From Isochrysis galbana (taxonomy: Eukaryota > Haptophyta > Isochrysidales > Isochrysidaceae), in NCBI GenBank assembly GCA_018136815.1, contig CM030932.1, positions 2,378,234 to 2,442,233 of the forward strand: a DNA stretch of 64,000 nucleotides, read 5' to 3'. The position numbers were made by a program, and so were the translations under genes. Shown piece after piece: positions 33,460-44,835 of this stretch. Each line of letters begins with the position of its first letter. Position 1 is the first letter of the stretch. Below the pieces are notes generated by a model. The model worked only from the letters and a program-made list of their open reading frames with translations. It was not told where the DNA came from and searched no databases.

Positions 33460-34851
33460 ATGGAGGACAGCTGGCGCTGGTACGGGCCGGACGACCCGGT
33501 GCCGCTCTCGTACGTTCGTCAGGCGGGTGCGGTGGGAGTGGTCAGCGCGCTACACCACATCCCTCCCGGCCAGGTCTGGACTGTCGAGCAGATCCGCAAG
33601 CGCCAGGCGCAGATCTCAGCCGCGGGGCTCTGCTGGAGCGTCGTCGAGTCGCTGCCTGTCCACGAGGAGATCAAGCGGGGCGGGGAAGCTCGTGACGAGT
33701 ATATACGCAACTACGCTCAAACGGTGCGCAACCTAGGCGAGTGCGGACTCCATCGCCTTGCATACAACTTCATGCCCGTGCTCGACTGGACGAGGACTGA
33801 CCTGCGCGCCAGATGGCACGACGGCTCAGAGGCACTCGCTTTTGACGCGGACGACTTTGCAGCGTTCGAGCTATTCATCCTGTGCCGGAGTGGCGCTGAC
33901 CAGGAGTACAGCGCCACCGCTCAACAGCGCGCGTTCGCTCGCTTTGAGGCCATGAGCGCCGGACAACGTGATGCGCTCAGCCATTCCATCCTTGCGGGAT
34001 TGCCTGGCGGAACAACAAGGTCGTACACCCGAGAGGAGTTTCAGTCAGTTCTAGATACCTACCGAGGGATCGACGCGCAGAGGTTGTATGAAAACCTTGT
34101 CCACTTCCTGCGCTGCATCGTGCCCGTCGCCGAGGAAGCCGGCGTGTATCTGGCGATACACCCCGACGATCCCCCTTGCCCAATACTCGGCCTCCCTCGA
34201 GTGGTGTCCACGGATTCGGACATACAAAAGATACTTGACGCGGTGCCTTCAGCGCACAACGGCCTCACGTTCTGTGTTGGAAGCCTTGGCTCTTCTGGCA
34301 TCAACCAGGTACTACCCGACGCATGCCCTATCGCGCGGCGTGTCATAGTCACACGCCCCTCCCCCCCCAAACTACAGCAGGTAGAGGAGATGGCTCGCAA
34401 GTATGCTCATCGCGTTTACTTTGTGCACCTGCGCAATGTGAAGCGAATCATACCATCTGCAGGGAGTGAGGAGAGCGTCGTTGCATCTGACCAGATCAAT
34501 GAGATTGCCACAATGGCGTCTTCGAGAGTCAGTTTTGTCGAATCTGACCATTTGGAAGGGGATCTTGACATGTATTCCATCATCAAAATCTTCATTCAAG
34601 AAGCACTTATCCGTCAACGAGGCGGTTTGCCGCCTGCCGCCTGCCACCTTCCGTGGCGGCCTGATCACGGTCACCGCATGATGCATGAACTCGGGCCTGC
34701 TCCTTACGATGGGCCGTTGTGCAGCACGCAAGGAGATCATGGTGCTTTTGTGTACCGCAATACCAACCCTGGCTACACAGCAATTGGGAGGCTACGAGGA
34801 ATGGCAGAGATCCGGGGTTTGATCCACGCCGCGATGTCCGGAGTCCAATAG
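33460..34851 (+). CDS. uxuA: Mannonate dehydratase
   Basis: Dehydrates D-mannonate to 2-keto-3-deoxygluconate. From the ATG at 33460 it matches bacterial UxuA nearly throughout: WRWYGPDDPVPLSYVRQAGA, VSALHHIPPGQVWTVEQI, WSVVESLPVHEEIK, AYNFMPVLDWTRTDL, AGLPGGTTRSYT, AIHPDDPPCPILGLPRVVS, YFVHLRNVKR, EGDLDMYSIIK, WRPDHGHRMMHELG and NTNPGYTAIGRLRGMAEIRG. One in-frame 72 bp GT-AG intron (34309-34380) interrupts SSGINQ|VEEMARKYA; without it the insert breaks the family alignment. The spliced length is ~439 residues against 394 in E. coli, with small insertions after NVKR and after HELG. The metal/active-site His and Asp of HPDDPP and the C-terminal DHGH are present. Divergent from the reductase-isomerase gene. 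Confidence 0.95.
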   Translation: MEDSWRWYGPDDPVPLSYVRQAGAVGVVSALHHIPPGQVWTVEQIRKRQAQISAAGLCWSVVESLPVHEEIKRGGEARDEYIRNYAQTVRNLGECGLHRLAYNFMPVLDWTRTDLRARWHDGSEALAFDADDFAAFELFILCRSGADQEYSATAQQRAFARFEAMSAGQRDALSHSILAGLPGGTTRSYTREEFQSVLDTYRGIDAQRLYENLVHFLRCIVPVAEEAGVYLAIHPDDPPCPILGLPRVVSTDSDIQKILDAVPSAHNGLTFCVGSLGSSGINQVLPDACPIARRVIVTRPSPPKLQQVEEMARKYAHRVYFVHLRNVKRIIPSAGSEESVVASDQINEIATMASSRVSFVESDHLEGDLDMYSIIKIFIQEALIRQRGGLPPAACHLPWRPDHGHRMMHELGPAPYDGPLCSTQGDHGAFVYRNTNPGYTAIGRLRGMAEIRGLIHAAMSGVQ

Positions 34852-35644
34852 TGCCACGGTGCTGCGGCGGGGTGGCGGGGGGCGGTATCTTGGGCTCTCT
34901 CCCTCGGGCTATCTCCCTGGGAAGAGTCGCCCATTCTGCCAACCATCACCTACGATTAATTCGCCTTCGTTTCTTTGTTGTTCGGCCAAGGGCAACCCTT
35001 CTTTAGCCCCACATGGCTCTGGGGGGGGGGGGGGGGGGGGTGACTCCGAGAAAGGGGTGGGTGGAAAATGGTGCAAATGGTGTCATAGTACTACGTGCAA
35101 GCATGCAGTTGTGCCGTCTATGTTACATATTATTCAGATGACGGCGTGTCAACGACAAGCGCCAAGGCCAGCAGGATTCAAGAATGAGTGAAACCAGAAA
35201 AGGGGAAAACATTAGCGGGCAGAACGACCAGAAAAATTCACTGATAGGGGAAGCCTCCGGGCGGGGCTCCTGCAAAAGCGCCCGAAAATGCGCCACCCTC
35301 TTCAAAGTACACACCAACTCAGTCGCTCAAGCAAACAGCCCATCGCTTCCCTAGCCACAGCTTACAGCTTCTTTCTCCCTGTCCAGCTACCGTTTACCGT
35401 TCTGGTTCTGGTTCTGGTAATGGTACTGGGCCGGAAATAGACCTTCCTTCCTAGCGTGCTTCAGTGCTTCACTAGCGTGTCTTCTTCTTGTCTTCTCCTC
35501 AGTATGATGCTCGACAGGCCCGCCCAAGCCCAGCCACCCACCCGCCTGGCCCGTTGTAGCGCGTAGTGCACGCGGGCGCCGCAGGCCGACCCCCCGAAAC
35601 CGAAAACTAAGCTGCCTACTTTGTCGCCTACCTTGTCGCCTGCT
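34852..35644. other. Intergenic region with a G tract
   Basis: A run of ~19 G lies at 35022-35040. 35100-35640 has no recognised gene. A short CTGGTTCTGG repeat occurs near 35401-35418. Confidence 0.4.
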
Positions 35645-35950
35645 TTACAACTAAGTTTATACTGGGTTCACCCATGAGCGGGCACGAGCCCCCCCCCTCT
35701 CTCCACTCCTCCCCCGCTGTGGGGGAGGAACCACTTGGCATACCTTATTTATTTATTTATGGCTTACCAGGAGTAGACTGCCCTACCTACTGATCCACTC
35801 TCTCACTCACAGCCCCGCCCCATTCGCCCGCCCTGGCCTGTCGAGGCCAGCCCATTGGTCCAACACCCCCCTTACCCCCTAGTCGACAGGCAAACACGTG
35901 CAGCTGGGGGGACCCAGAGGCTCAAGAGCGCCAGCGAAGGACTCACGAGA
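35645..35950 (+). repeat. R1 copy C, 3'-truncated
   Basis: Starts CAACTAAGTTTATACTGGGT, keeps GCGGGCACGAGCCCCCCCCC and GTGGGGGAGGAACCAC, and follows R1 through GTCGACAGGCAAACACGTGC, then loses similarity near 35950. An ATTTATTTATTT insertion lies at 35747. More diverged than copies A and B. Confidence 0.6.
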
Positions 35951-36150
35951 ATAACGAGGCCAAACCGATACGCTACATCAAAGCGAATGGAGGGAGGAGG
36001 TTCCCTTTTAGCATCTCTAGCGTAGTGCCCCAGGCCCCAGGGCGGATTGCCCGCTATCGCCGCTAGCGCTAGCCTTCCTCTTAACGGCGGAAGCCCTAAC
36101 TAACCAGGGTGATCAATAACGACGAAGAAATCGAAAGAATTCTAATAATA

Positions 36151-36953
36151 GACGGAGCTGAACTAATTAACTAATTAACTTCTTAATAGTCTCACCGCAC
36201 ACGCGGCCGTGGACCCTCTACTTTCTACTCACGCAGCAAACCTTTCTACACCGCCTCTCTCCCGGCCCTTTCCCCCCCGCCATTAGGCGACTCCCCCCGT
36301 GCACTACTAGGGGGATAGGGGAAAAGGGCTTAGATATGGTCGGTGGCCCGCGCCCCCCCCCGGTGATCCGTTCCACCCTTCCTCCTATGCCTACCGGGCT
36401 GGCGGCGTCCTCAGTCCCGACTTCTGCTGTAAACAGGTGCGGGACTTACATATTTTCCGGTGAGCGGAGCCCTCGCTCCGCCCACCCCCTTCTCCGCGCT
36501 CTCTCTCCCCTCTCCTGTCTCCTGCAGGCACGCGCGATGGCGCGCCTGCGACAGGCCTGCAGCTGCCTCTGGAGACCCCTGGAGGCTCCTGGAGGCCAGC
36601 TCAGGGGGCAGAGGAGGCTGGGGCTGGGCCCTGGTCTCCCCTGCCTCTTCCTCGTTGGCGCTCCTGGGCCTCAGGGGCCCCCACTCTGCACCTGTCTGCC
36701 TGTCGAACAGGGGGGGAGGGGGGGTTGGAGGTTGGAGCGATGGGCTGGCCACGAGGGGCCAGGACGCGCGAATCAGGCGAGTCTGTCAGGGAGAGAGTGG
36801 GTCAGCATGGCAGTGGCCTCCTGGCAAGCCATCAGGCATGCCAGGAGAGTGGGTGGTTCCTCCCCCATGGCAGGGGAGGAGTGGAGAGAGGGGGGGGCTC
36901 GTGCCCCTCCATGGGCGAACTAAGTATAAACTTAGTTGACGGAGCTGAACTAA
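36151..36953 (-). mobile_element. Retroposon-like repeat R1, copy B (inverted), with 16 bp target-site duplication
   Basis: The element is 36167-36937, flanked by GACGGAGCTGAACTAA at 36151-36166 and 36938-36953. On the minus strand it begins AACTAAGTTTATACTTAGTT and ends AAGAAGTTAATTAGTTAA, so both termini coincide with copy A, and the two are similar over their whole length. Distinct target duplications show two independent insertions. Confidence 0.78.
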
Positions 36954-37069
36954 GAACTAAAGAAGATAAGCCAATTCGCGGAGGACACCCAACTGCTAGC
37001 GGCTGGATACGACGGACGACGGCTTGCGGAAGTCACGAAGTCACTCATGTGGCCCTTCATCCTGCGTCT

Positions 37070-37628
37070 CCGTCTCCGGGTAGGCGGCGGCCTCGGTCCT
37101 CGGTCCCCGGTCCCGACTTATGCAGTAAACAAGCGCGGGACTTACCTATTTTACGGTGGGCGGAGCTCTCGCCCACGTCCACCCTCTTCTCCGCGGTCTC
37201 TCTCCCGTCTCCCTGGAGGCTCCTAGAGGCCAGCTCAGGCTCAAGGGGCAGAGCAGGTTGGGTCCGGGCCTTGGCCTCCCCTGCCTCTCCCTCGGTGGCG
37301 CTCTTGAGCTGCAGGGGCTCCCATGCTGCACTTGTCGACGCCTCTCCCTCGCTGGCGCTCTTGAGCTGCAGGGGCTCCCATGGGAGAGGAGGGGTTCTAG
37401 CGATGGGCTGGCCACGCGGTCACGCCGGGCCAGGACATGCGATCCAGGCGAGCCTTTATGGGGAGGTGAGTGAGTGGTGAGCTGGGTCAGCATGGCAGTG
37501 TGCTACCGTGGCAAGCCATTAGGCATACCAGGAGGGTGGGTGGTTCTTCCCCCAAGGCAGGGGAGGAGTGGAGAGGGGGGGGGCTCATGCCCCCCCATGG
37601 GCGAACGTACCAAGTATAAACTTAGTTG
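37070..37628 (-). repeat. R1 copy D (inverted, diverged, 3'-truncated)
   Basis: The right end reads CAAGTATAAACTTAGTTG, the R1 head in inverse. The middle carries GGCAGGGGAGGAGTGGAGAG and GCGCGGGACTTACCTATTTT as in R1. A short internal duplication, CCTCTCCCTCGCTGGCGCTC-type, occurs at 37280-37375. It lies ~120 bp from copy B in the same orientation. Confidence 0.6.
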
Positions 37629-37756
37629 ATAAAGGGGGGGAAGGGTAGGAGGTGGAGCAAAGGGACGTAATGGCGGTGTCGATAGAAAGGTAACGGATAC
37701 CGGACTAGTAGTAGGTGTGTAGCTCAGAATCTCCAGATGTTTTTAACACTAGATTG

Positions 37757-40700
37757 TCAAGCACGATCCCCACGGAATTGAACAGGTTTCCGCCGGTCGG
37801 TCTTGACTCTTGCTCGGCCGAACTTAACACGCTTACGGTGGGCCTCACTGCCGCGTTCGACTGATCTACGACTCAAATCTCCACCCCCCAAACGACTTCT
37901 TAGCGATAAGGCAGAGGGCGAGTGCCGGTCACGTTCCACGCTAGGATCTCGCCGAGCTTCTCGACTGGCACTCGGCAAGCGGGGCTCCACGATTTTGATA
38001 GATAGCCTGGGCCGGAGCAATGGCCCAAATTCCACGCCGATGGAAACTCGCACGCGGTCGAGGACCCGCAAGATGCAGCCGCCGCCGCTCAATTCGTCGC
38101 GCGATGGGTCGTAAGAGAAGGGGTTCACAGATTGAGGAGGGACGAGGTGTGTGTATGCTTCGAAGCCGTATTCGGGTACTACAACCTGCAGATATTACAG
38201 CCCCCCGGGGTGGGTAATGCAAAGAGGCGTGGTAATGGTGGCACGCCTCAACATAGCAACTAAGGAAAAGTGGTGTACACACGCAGATGTAGGAGATTTG
38301 ACGGAAGCGGCGTAAGATCGCTAGTAGAGAGGTGCAACGACGCAGATGAGAGGATGAGATGAAACGCGTGAGCCAGCGGGTTGAAAACGCGGGCGCACCG
38401 TCACTCCTTGCTCTTGCACTCTCAGAATATAGGCATCTTTTACGACCTGAACAGCGGCAGTTGGTGTGCGACATACAACTCAAGAATACACGGTGCATAT
38501 CGCAAACTCAACGCAGGAGCGCTTCAAACCCCTCTTGCCGTGACAGGCGTGACTCGGCGCCCTTCTAGAATTTCCGAGCTACCTTACCTGACGTTCTCGA
38601 AAGAAAAGCATCGTGTATAGCTCGGACGATGCTCGCTCGGCAGCCTACGGGGGAAAGGAGGTGAAGACATACCACTGTTGCGCTTGGGAGTGTGTCCAAA
38701 TTGGCCTTGCGCGCAAAGTAGCAAGTGTGGATAAGAGTGCCTCGTCGCACTCGGTGCGCTGAAGCCGTGCCACAACAGCCCTAGCGACCTCCAACCATGG
38801 CAGGTTTTTCCAATCCATTGAGAGCCATGTTTGGCGCCAGATTTTTTTCGACATGGCCACTTTCTACTCACCTGAGCCATTTGGTGCCGCTCGTTCAAAT
38901 GTGCTGTGAGAGTGTCCAACCGTTCGGCTGTGAAGTCCGCCGGGTGGATCTTCTCCCAACCTATGGCATGCGCCAGCAGCCGATGCACCACCTGTCACAG
39001 CAACCATTGCCACGTGAAGAGATGCCAAATGTCAGTCGGTGAAAGTACCCCTAAAGATGGGCTAAAGGCTAGGATCAAGTTCAGGCAGCCCAATGAGCAC
39101 CAGCACACCACATCTCGCAAATCAGGACAATCCTGGCATGCAAGACGCACACAACGCACAGGTGAGCCAACACAGCAACGACAAGTACGATGCGAGGCAC
39201 CTGACCTCCACGAGCCAGATCCACGGCGCCCACAGTATTGATCGAGGTTTGCTGGAAGGGTCGCAAGGGACCAATGGACTCTAGTCAGAAAAGGCGGTCT
39301 AGCTCACCTGATCGGCGTATCGTCTAATGGGCGATGTGAAATGGGTGTAGACTGGCTCCGCAAGACCGCAGTGGGACCATTCTTCCTTAGGAATCGCCCC
39401 CGACCGAAAATATCGCGCGGGGGCGATACATCTGGTGGCAAGAAGACGGACAACGTGATTGAAGCTTTGGTCTCCTGGTTTAGATGCGCACTTTAGGGAA
39501 TTTGCAAGATCGGCCGCTGTGGCGGCATTGAATGGAATTCCGTGCCGCGCCAAAGCCCTCTGCAATGATGCAAAGTCGTCCAATTTCGGCTGAGGGTGCA
39601 GTCTAAGCAGCGCCTGACGCGGGAACGCCTCTGCGGTACGTCTTGCGACGAGACAATTCGCCAATACCATGAACTCCTCGATCAAAGAGTGCGCAGCGTC
39701 CGACGTCGACAGGGTCATGGCCGTGGGAAGGCTGCGTGGGTCGGGCCGCCCATCCGAACCCATCTCCAGCTCAAATTTGACCTCGGACGAGGCGAGCTCG
39801 AGGGCTCCCTCACCCATTCTCCGCTGCCGGAGTTTGCGCGCGAGCCGATTGAGCGTCTTCAGATTCGTAGTGAGCTCGTCGCTAGTGCCATCGGCGGCGT
39901 CGATCCGCGCCTGCGCCTCGGCATACGAGAGTGCACCGCGAGAGCGTATCACGGTCTTTACGAAATTCCGTGATATGACATTGGCAGCGTCGTCCATTTC
40001 CATGATGACAGAGAAAGCGAGCCGATCCACGTGCGGGTGGAGAGAACACAGGTTCTCGGAGAGCAACTCGGGGACCATGTTAGCCCTAGTGTTGACCAAG
40101 TAGAAGGTCTCAGCGCGACGTGCGGACTCGAGGTCGAGTGGCGTATTCCGTTCGACGAAGTGGCATACGTCTGCAATGTGTACGCCCACCTCAAAACGGC
40201 CATCGCCTAGATTCTTCAGATGGAGCGCGTCGTCAATGTCGACACATCCCGGAGGATCGATGGAATAAACATGAGCATCCCCATTGCGCAGATCGAGACG
40301 TCTAGCGATCTCTTCAGGTGGAATGACGTACTGAGCAGAGGGCAAGCAGGCAAGGACGTCCTTCGAAAAGGGCTCGATCGCTACAGCGTGCTCGAGGAGG
40401 TATGCCTCCGTCTCGGCCGTGAGACTCCCAGCCTCGCCAAGTGTGCGGACGTGCTCGGCAGATGGAGCCCTCTCTTGTGCCCCCCAACCGGTGACTCTTG
40501 CCACCATAAGCTTGCCCATCAGGTCATCGGCAGCCTCCGCTGTTCGTGACAATACCAGCCGCGGGAAGCGCGCGTCCCGTGGAGTCACAATCATCGGCAT
40601 CGACTTGGCGTGCTTCTCGGTGTCAAACAGCACCACCAGCTGCCGTTCAGCCCGTTTCAGGATGCCAACAACCTCGCCATGCGCTACCGATGCAACGTGA

Positions 40701-42169
40701 GCCCCAGCCCGTGGGCCTTTGGTTCCCCCCGTAGAATACCCATCCGGGATGCTGGTGCCTTTGTCCGCAGCCTCGATGACGTATGGGGCATCATCGCGTG
40801 ATCTCTCCACTCGTTCGGTCTCTAGTGCTCGTCGCAGAACGGCCTGTACGTCTCCCTTCACGCGAACTGCCACCTCATCCCCATGCAATGCACGGTTCAT
40901 CGCGTCACGCCCGGCCAGGCTGACCGTCATCGAATTGTTCCCGGCGCTCGCATCAAGTGGGACAAAGCCGTTCGTCGGATTGCGAAAAGTAACTGTGAGT
41001 TTTCCCGTAATGAGTTCGGAGGCAGCTATGCCTGATGCAATCTCCTCTGGCGGTAAATGCGCCGCATACACGACCGTTGTGCTTGGACTGAAGCCTCGCG
41101 AGTACATGGGTCGGCGCGACACCGCCCGGGCTGCCGGAGGGGAATGAGATTGCACCTTGAAAGGCTGCTCTCCACATAAGGTCATCCATCCCACCCCCGG
41201 CAGCACCAACTCCACGGCATGGCCATGCATGAATGTGAAGTGTTCGCTCGGCACCAGCTTGCCCGCCACGAGCGCGTCGTCCACCGCCGGAGTTGAGCTC
41301 GATTCGCCGTGGTCAACAACTCGTAATTGCACAGAGGTCGGAGCAAAGAGCCGGGCCAGCAAGGGTATAGGCGTTGGCTGATCCCGAGAAATCTCGAGTC
41401 TGCCCAGAAGCAACGATGGGTTGCTACCATCATCCCAGCCTCCAACTCCATCGACAACTGGTGGTGAGCCTCTTAGCTCGATGAGCACATCGTTGACAGA
41501 GCTGAGCTCTACCCACTCACTGACTTCGACCTTTGGGCCATCTGCTTCCCGCTCCGACCACATATGCCTATCCCACTGATAGGGACTACCAACCTCCATA
41601 CCATCAATGACCGATGGAATCATTTCCCCTGGCCGGTGGGTCGCAGACCCACGTAGCCGATTCATCTCCTCTGTCAGTGCCCCCAAAATGCTCGACTGAC
41701 TTTCCCCCGGGACGCCTGCAACAACAACCAATCCTGTGCCAAGTCGACCGGCTTGCACGACTACCTCAGAAGAAAGTGCGCTTAGACTCTGCCCGTCCAG
41801 ATCTGACAGTCCAATCGCAGAGATGCAACGGGTGCCGTGCCGCTCGAACCTTCTTCTCAAGTACTCGAGTTCGCCCTGGCCTAAGTAGGGCAACTTCTCG
41901 CTCCTCGCGATAGCGAGTATAACAGCGGGTTCTCCTTTCAGCCTTCTGGCGACTGCAGGGAATGTGACCTCAAAGTCGAATGCGTCGACGACCGCCACGT
42001 GGACGGCTTTCGGCCGAGAGTTCTTCTCGTCCCCTCGTCGCACACCTTTGGTCGCTGAAGGCCCGCTGCCAGCTGTGCAGCGGCATCTGAGCACGGTGCG
42101 CTGGGTTCTAGCTGTGCCTAGTCGTGCGGCGGCCACAGTCACCCGAGCACCCAGCCTCCGGGCCAGCAT
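37757..42169 (-). CDS. RNB-domain 3'-5' exoribonuclease (DIS3/RNase II family), probable organelle form
   Basis: Exons 42169-39308, 38991-38872, 38644-38588, 38446-38405 and 38185-37757; GT-AG, all phase 0; ~1169 residues. The start MLARRLGARVTVAAARLGT has an Arg/Ala/Thr presequence typical of mitochondrial or plastid targeting. A cold-shock-like region (GRDAMNRALHGDEVAVRVKG) precedes the RNB core: IDPPGCVDIDDALH with the catalytic Asp cluster, GVHIADVCHFV, ELLSENLCSLHP, LIEEFMVLANCLVA, YTHFTSPIRRYADQ|VVHRLL, LNERHQMAQ, AAERASSELYTMLFFRERQ, VVKDAYILRVQEQG and VVVPEYGFEAYTHL, ending in a basic tail of ~60 residues. It degrades RNA 3' to 5'. The N-terminal ~120 residues after the presequence lack an obvious PIN active site, so DIS3L2/RNR-like is as likely as RRP44. 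Intron 1 starts inside the RRYADQ-VVHRLL motif, confirming the splices. Confidence 0.9.
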
Positions 42170-42477
42170 TGGCGCGTGACACACGGCGCCGCCGAGTCCC
42201 CTTGCTCCGTGAGAGAGAAAACAGTGGTGAAAAAAAAGGGTGTGTGAGCGTGTCCGGCGAGCGAGCAGGAGCGTGCTGCACGGCGTCGGAGGAGGAGACG
42301 AGAGGAGGCGGCGGAGGGGATGGAAGGCTACAGAGCGAGAAGAGGGAGAGAGGGAGTGGCGGTGGGCAGGGGCAGAGGGGTTCGGGCGAGCCCCGTCGGC
42401 CGAGGACTGACTCGCGTCGCGCGTGGCTCGCGACGGCCCCTCCCCTTTCCCACTCTCCCGCGCAAAGCAGAAGGGGT

Positions 42478-42508
<31 letters not shown>

Positions 42509-43455
42509 GGAGAGGAGAGGAGAGGAGGGGGAGAGAGAAGCGGACCGCCGGGAGGGAGGAAAGACAGGAGGAGATATATGAAGAAAAGGGGAGGGGGTAG
42601 AGACCGAGGAGAGAGGAGAGGAGAGGAGAGAAAGGGAGACAGGAGAGAGGAGAAAATAGGTGAGAGACAAATCGATGGCAGAATTGGGGAAGAGAGCAGA
42701 GAGGAAGAGAGAAAACAGGGCAAGAGAGAGTTTTGTTTTGCACTCCGTGTGTGGCTAACTCCTACCACCCAAGTCCTTCCCCTTGGTATTTCTTGCCCAT
42801 GGGGGGCCTGCCCCCCCCCCCTCCGGTACTCCGCCATGGGGATGCAGCTTGGACTGCTAGCACACCAACAGCTCCAGTTGCGCACCTTCACAGCCGGCAC
42901 GGCGTGTGGCCCACGGGCCTCGGCGGCCTGTCATTCTAATGGTGTACTTATTCCCTAGCTTTCTTTCTATCGCAACGAGCCTCAGCCGGAGATCATAAAT
43001 CGTAAATCGTAAATCATTATAAATCATAAACCGCATTTTATGATCTCGGAACGGGCGCAAAGTGCACAATGGCATCGACAATGTCCAGAAGTGGCAAACA
43101 CCGTCCATTCGCCTATCTGCTATCTGGGTACTAGAAACTAGAAAGCACCAGCTGCAAGACTTCAATCAACTACAGCAAGCCCAGGCCGACACAACCACCT
43201 ACACCTACAATGTAGCCTACAACCGACTTACTACTTACTACCGCCGCCATGCTAGCTAGCTACATTCTACGTTCCCGCTGCGCCGCAGCCGCCGCACACC
43301 ACCGCCACGAAAGCGAACGCGCTGGGGCACTAAGCACTAAGAGCGTGCGGAGCGCCGGCGCTTCTCCGATCCTTGCTCACGGCTGCCGTGTCGCTCCTCA
43401 CTCGCAGCCAGCCGAGCCGCGAGCCGCACGCGTCGTCCTCGCCCGCTTTGCCCGA
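42170..43455. other. Promoter side of the exonuclease gene; G tract and AT-rich hairpin
   Basis: 42479-42507 is a ~29-base G run, so the exonuclease leader on its own strand is C-rich; GA-rich DNA extends to ~42740. 42989-43047 holds ATAAATCGTAAATC repeats between the perfect 11-base inverted pair GAGATCATAAA and TTTATGATCTC. No gene is recognised. Confidence 0.5.
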
Positions 43456-44036
43456 TCATTCTTGGCGGCTTGCTCTCCAGGATAAAAAAACTTTCTTGAA
43501 GGTGTCAGCTATGCTACTATTGACTCGCATTGTCGAACACGCGATGACTACAGGCTCATAGGCAGAGGGCCGTTCGACCGAGCCGGCAGCTGACGCGGCC
43601 GTAGAAGGTTCGTTGATTGCTGCTTGCGGGAAGATGTCTGAAAGGTCATAGTAGGAGTCGGGTCTGAAAGTGTCTGCCATCGAGCGCTGCAAGCGACGAG
43701 GTAGAATGAGGGTCGGAGGAGGGCGACGCGTGGCGTCGGAGAGTAGAGACGAGGCTAGCTAGCGAGCTGGTGGCAGAGAGAGAGAATGAGAATGAGAGCT
43801 TCTTAGGTCCGAGGTAGACACGGGAGACTACAACGCAAGGTGCCCAAAAAGCTAAGGACACAGATCCACACACACTAAACCAAACGGGACGAAAACTAAC
43901 CACACCTGGACGGACGGCCAAGCGTCGGCACCAGGGCAATTCAGCAACGCGCAGACATGCGACAGAGGGGTCGGCACAACGAGGACAGACCTCGCTGGGG
44001 AGCTATGACCGATACACGGAGAGAAGACAAAAGACA
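43456..44036. other. Uncertain stretch with a short minus-strand ORF
   Basis: A 75-codon minus frame (43680-43456) begins MADTFRPDSYYDLSDIF and has ordinary composition, but no family is recognised. AAAAAAACTTTCTTGAAGGTG (from ~43484) has a diverged match at ~46913, which suggests repeat origin for part of it. Confidence 0.25.
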
Positions 44037-44040
44037 GTCA

Positions 44041-44372
44041 TGGAACATTTGATGACATCGAGAGAAAGTGGCATATTGCTGTGAATGAAGACTGCGCGCA
44101 ACAATTCAAGGAACGATATGGCGACATCACCACGCTCCGCATCAACCAAACCGACATCTCGGTCCGCGTCAAGGTGGAATCCATCGACGAAAAAATCAAC
44201 AAGAAAGGTTCTTCATCGCGCAAAGCGCAAAACGCTATACAACGCCCTCCAAGACGTTGCGGCGCACTTGGTCATCGAGGCCGAAGGCCTAGCACAAGCA
44301 GCCCAAATTAACTTGAGCGCGATCATCTTCGCAATCGAAAAGGTAGGCCCAGGGGAGGAAGCCCAAACTTAA
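44041..44372 (+). pseudogene. Possible relic related to the ORF at 2550
   Basis: A plus-strand frame reads RKWHIAVNEDCAQQFKERYG then RINQTDISVRVKVESIDE, and the continuation is in another frame (LYNALQDVAAHLVIEAEGLA), so it is broken by at least one frameshift and a stop. The spacing of W, V-D/N-E-D and QFK residues resembles KGPWIFYVDEDAHDQFKAAY in the ORF at 2550. That makes it a candidate second copy of an unnamed element protein. The similarity is short and judged by eye. Confidence 0.3.
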
Positions 44373-44703
44373 GAAATGGAACTTAGTGCCCCTGTATTCA
44401 TCGAAAACGAAAAGGGTAGGCTACAAATGAGCGAGAACACTAGCCTTGTAGCGGCAGCGCTTGGTCTCGCTGAAAGGCTCGCGTAGCAAGAAGCAAGGGG
44501 TGACGTCCTGCATTAATTGATCAACCAAAGGTGCGATCGATCAGTATAGGTCACCCACGGCAAACATGGGCACACGCGGAAACAACGGGACCCTGAAATA
44601 GCATTACAAGAAACAGGTCACCCAGCAGCACAGGAGGAAGTTGAGAACACGCAGCTGAGGACAGGTGCACCCCGCTCCGCCCGGACCCCCACATGACCCG
44701 AGC

Positions 44704-44835
44704 CCCTAAGTAGAGCACGAGGGGAGTTGCCGCAAGGCGGGGAATGAAGGTGAGAGAGGGAAAGGGGCGTGGCTACGAAGGAATGGCTCAGGGCCACGTG
44801 TGAGGCGAGAACTTTAAAAGGTTTTTTTTTACTTC
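44704..44835. repeat. Dispersed repeat R4, copy 2
   Basis: Starts CCTAAGTAGAGCACGAGGGG as at 23480, has GCCGCAAGGCGG, and ends AACTTTAAAAGGTTTTTTTT. 44836-45440 holds no recognised gene; CGCCGGTCATGAACCGGCG (45050-45068) is a 7-base-arm palindrome. Confidence 0.55.

Noticed and set aside
43456-43692. Short minus-strand ORF beginning MADTFRPDSYYDLSD
   Set aside because: Reasonable composition but no family, no splice partner, and partial overlap with a repeated segment; not called as a gene.
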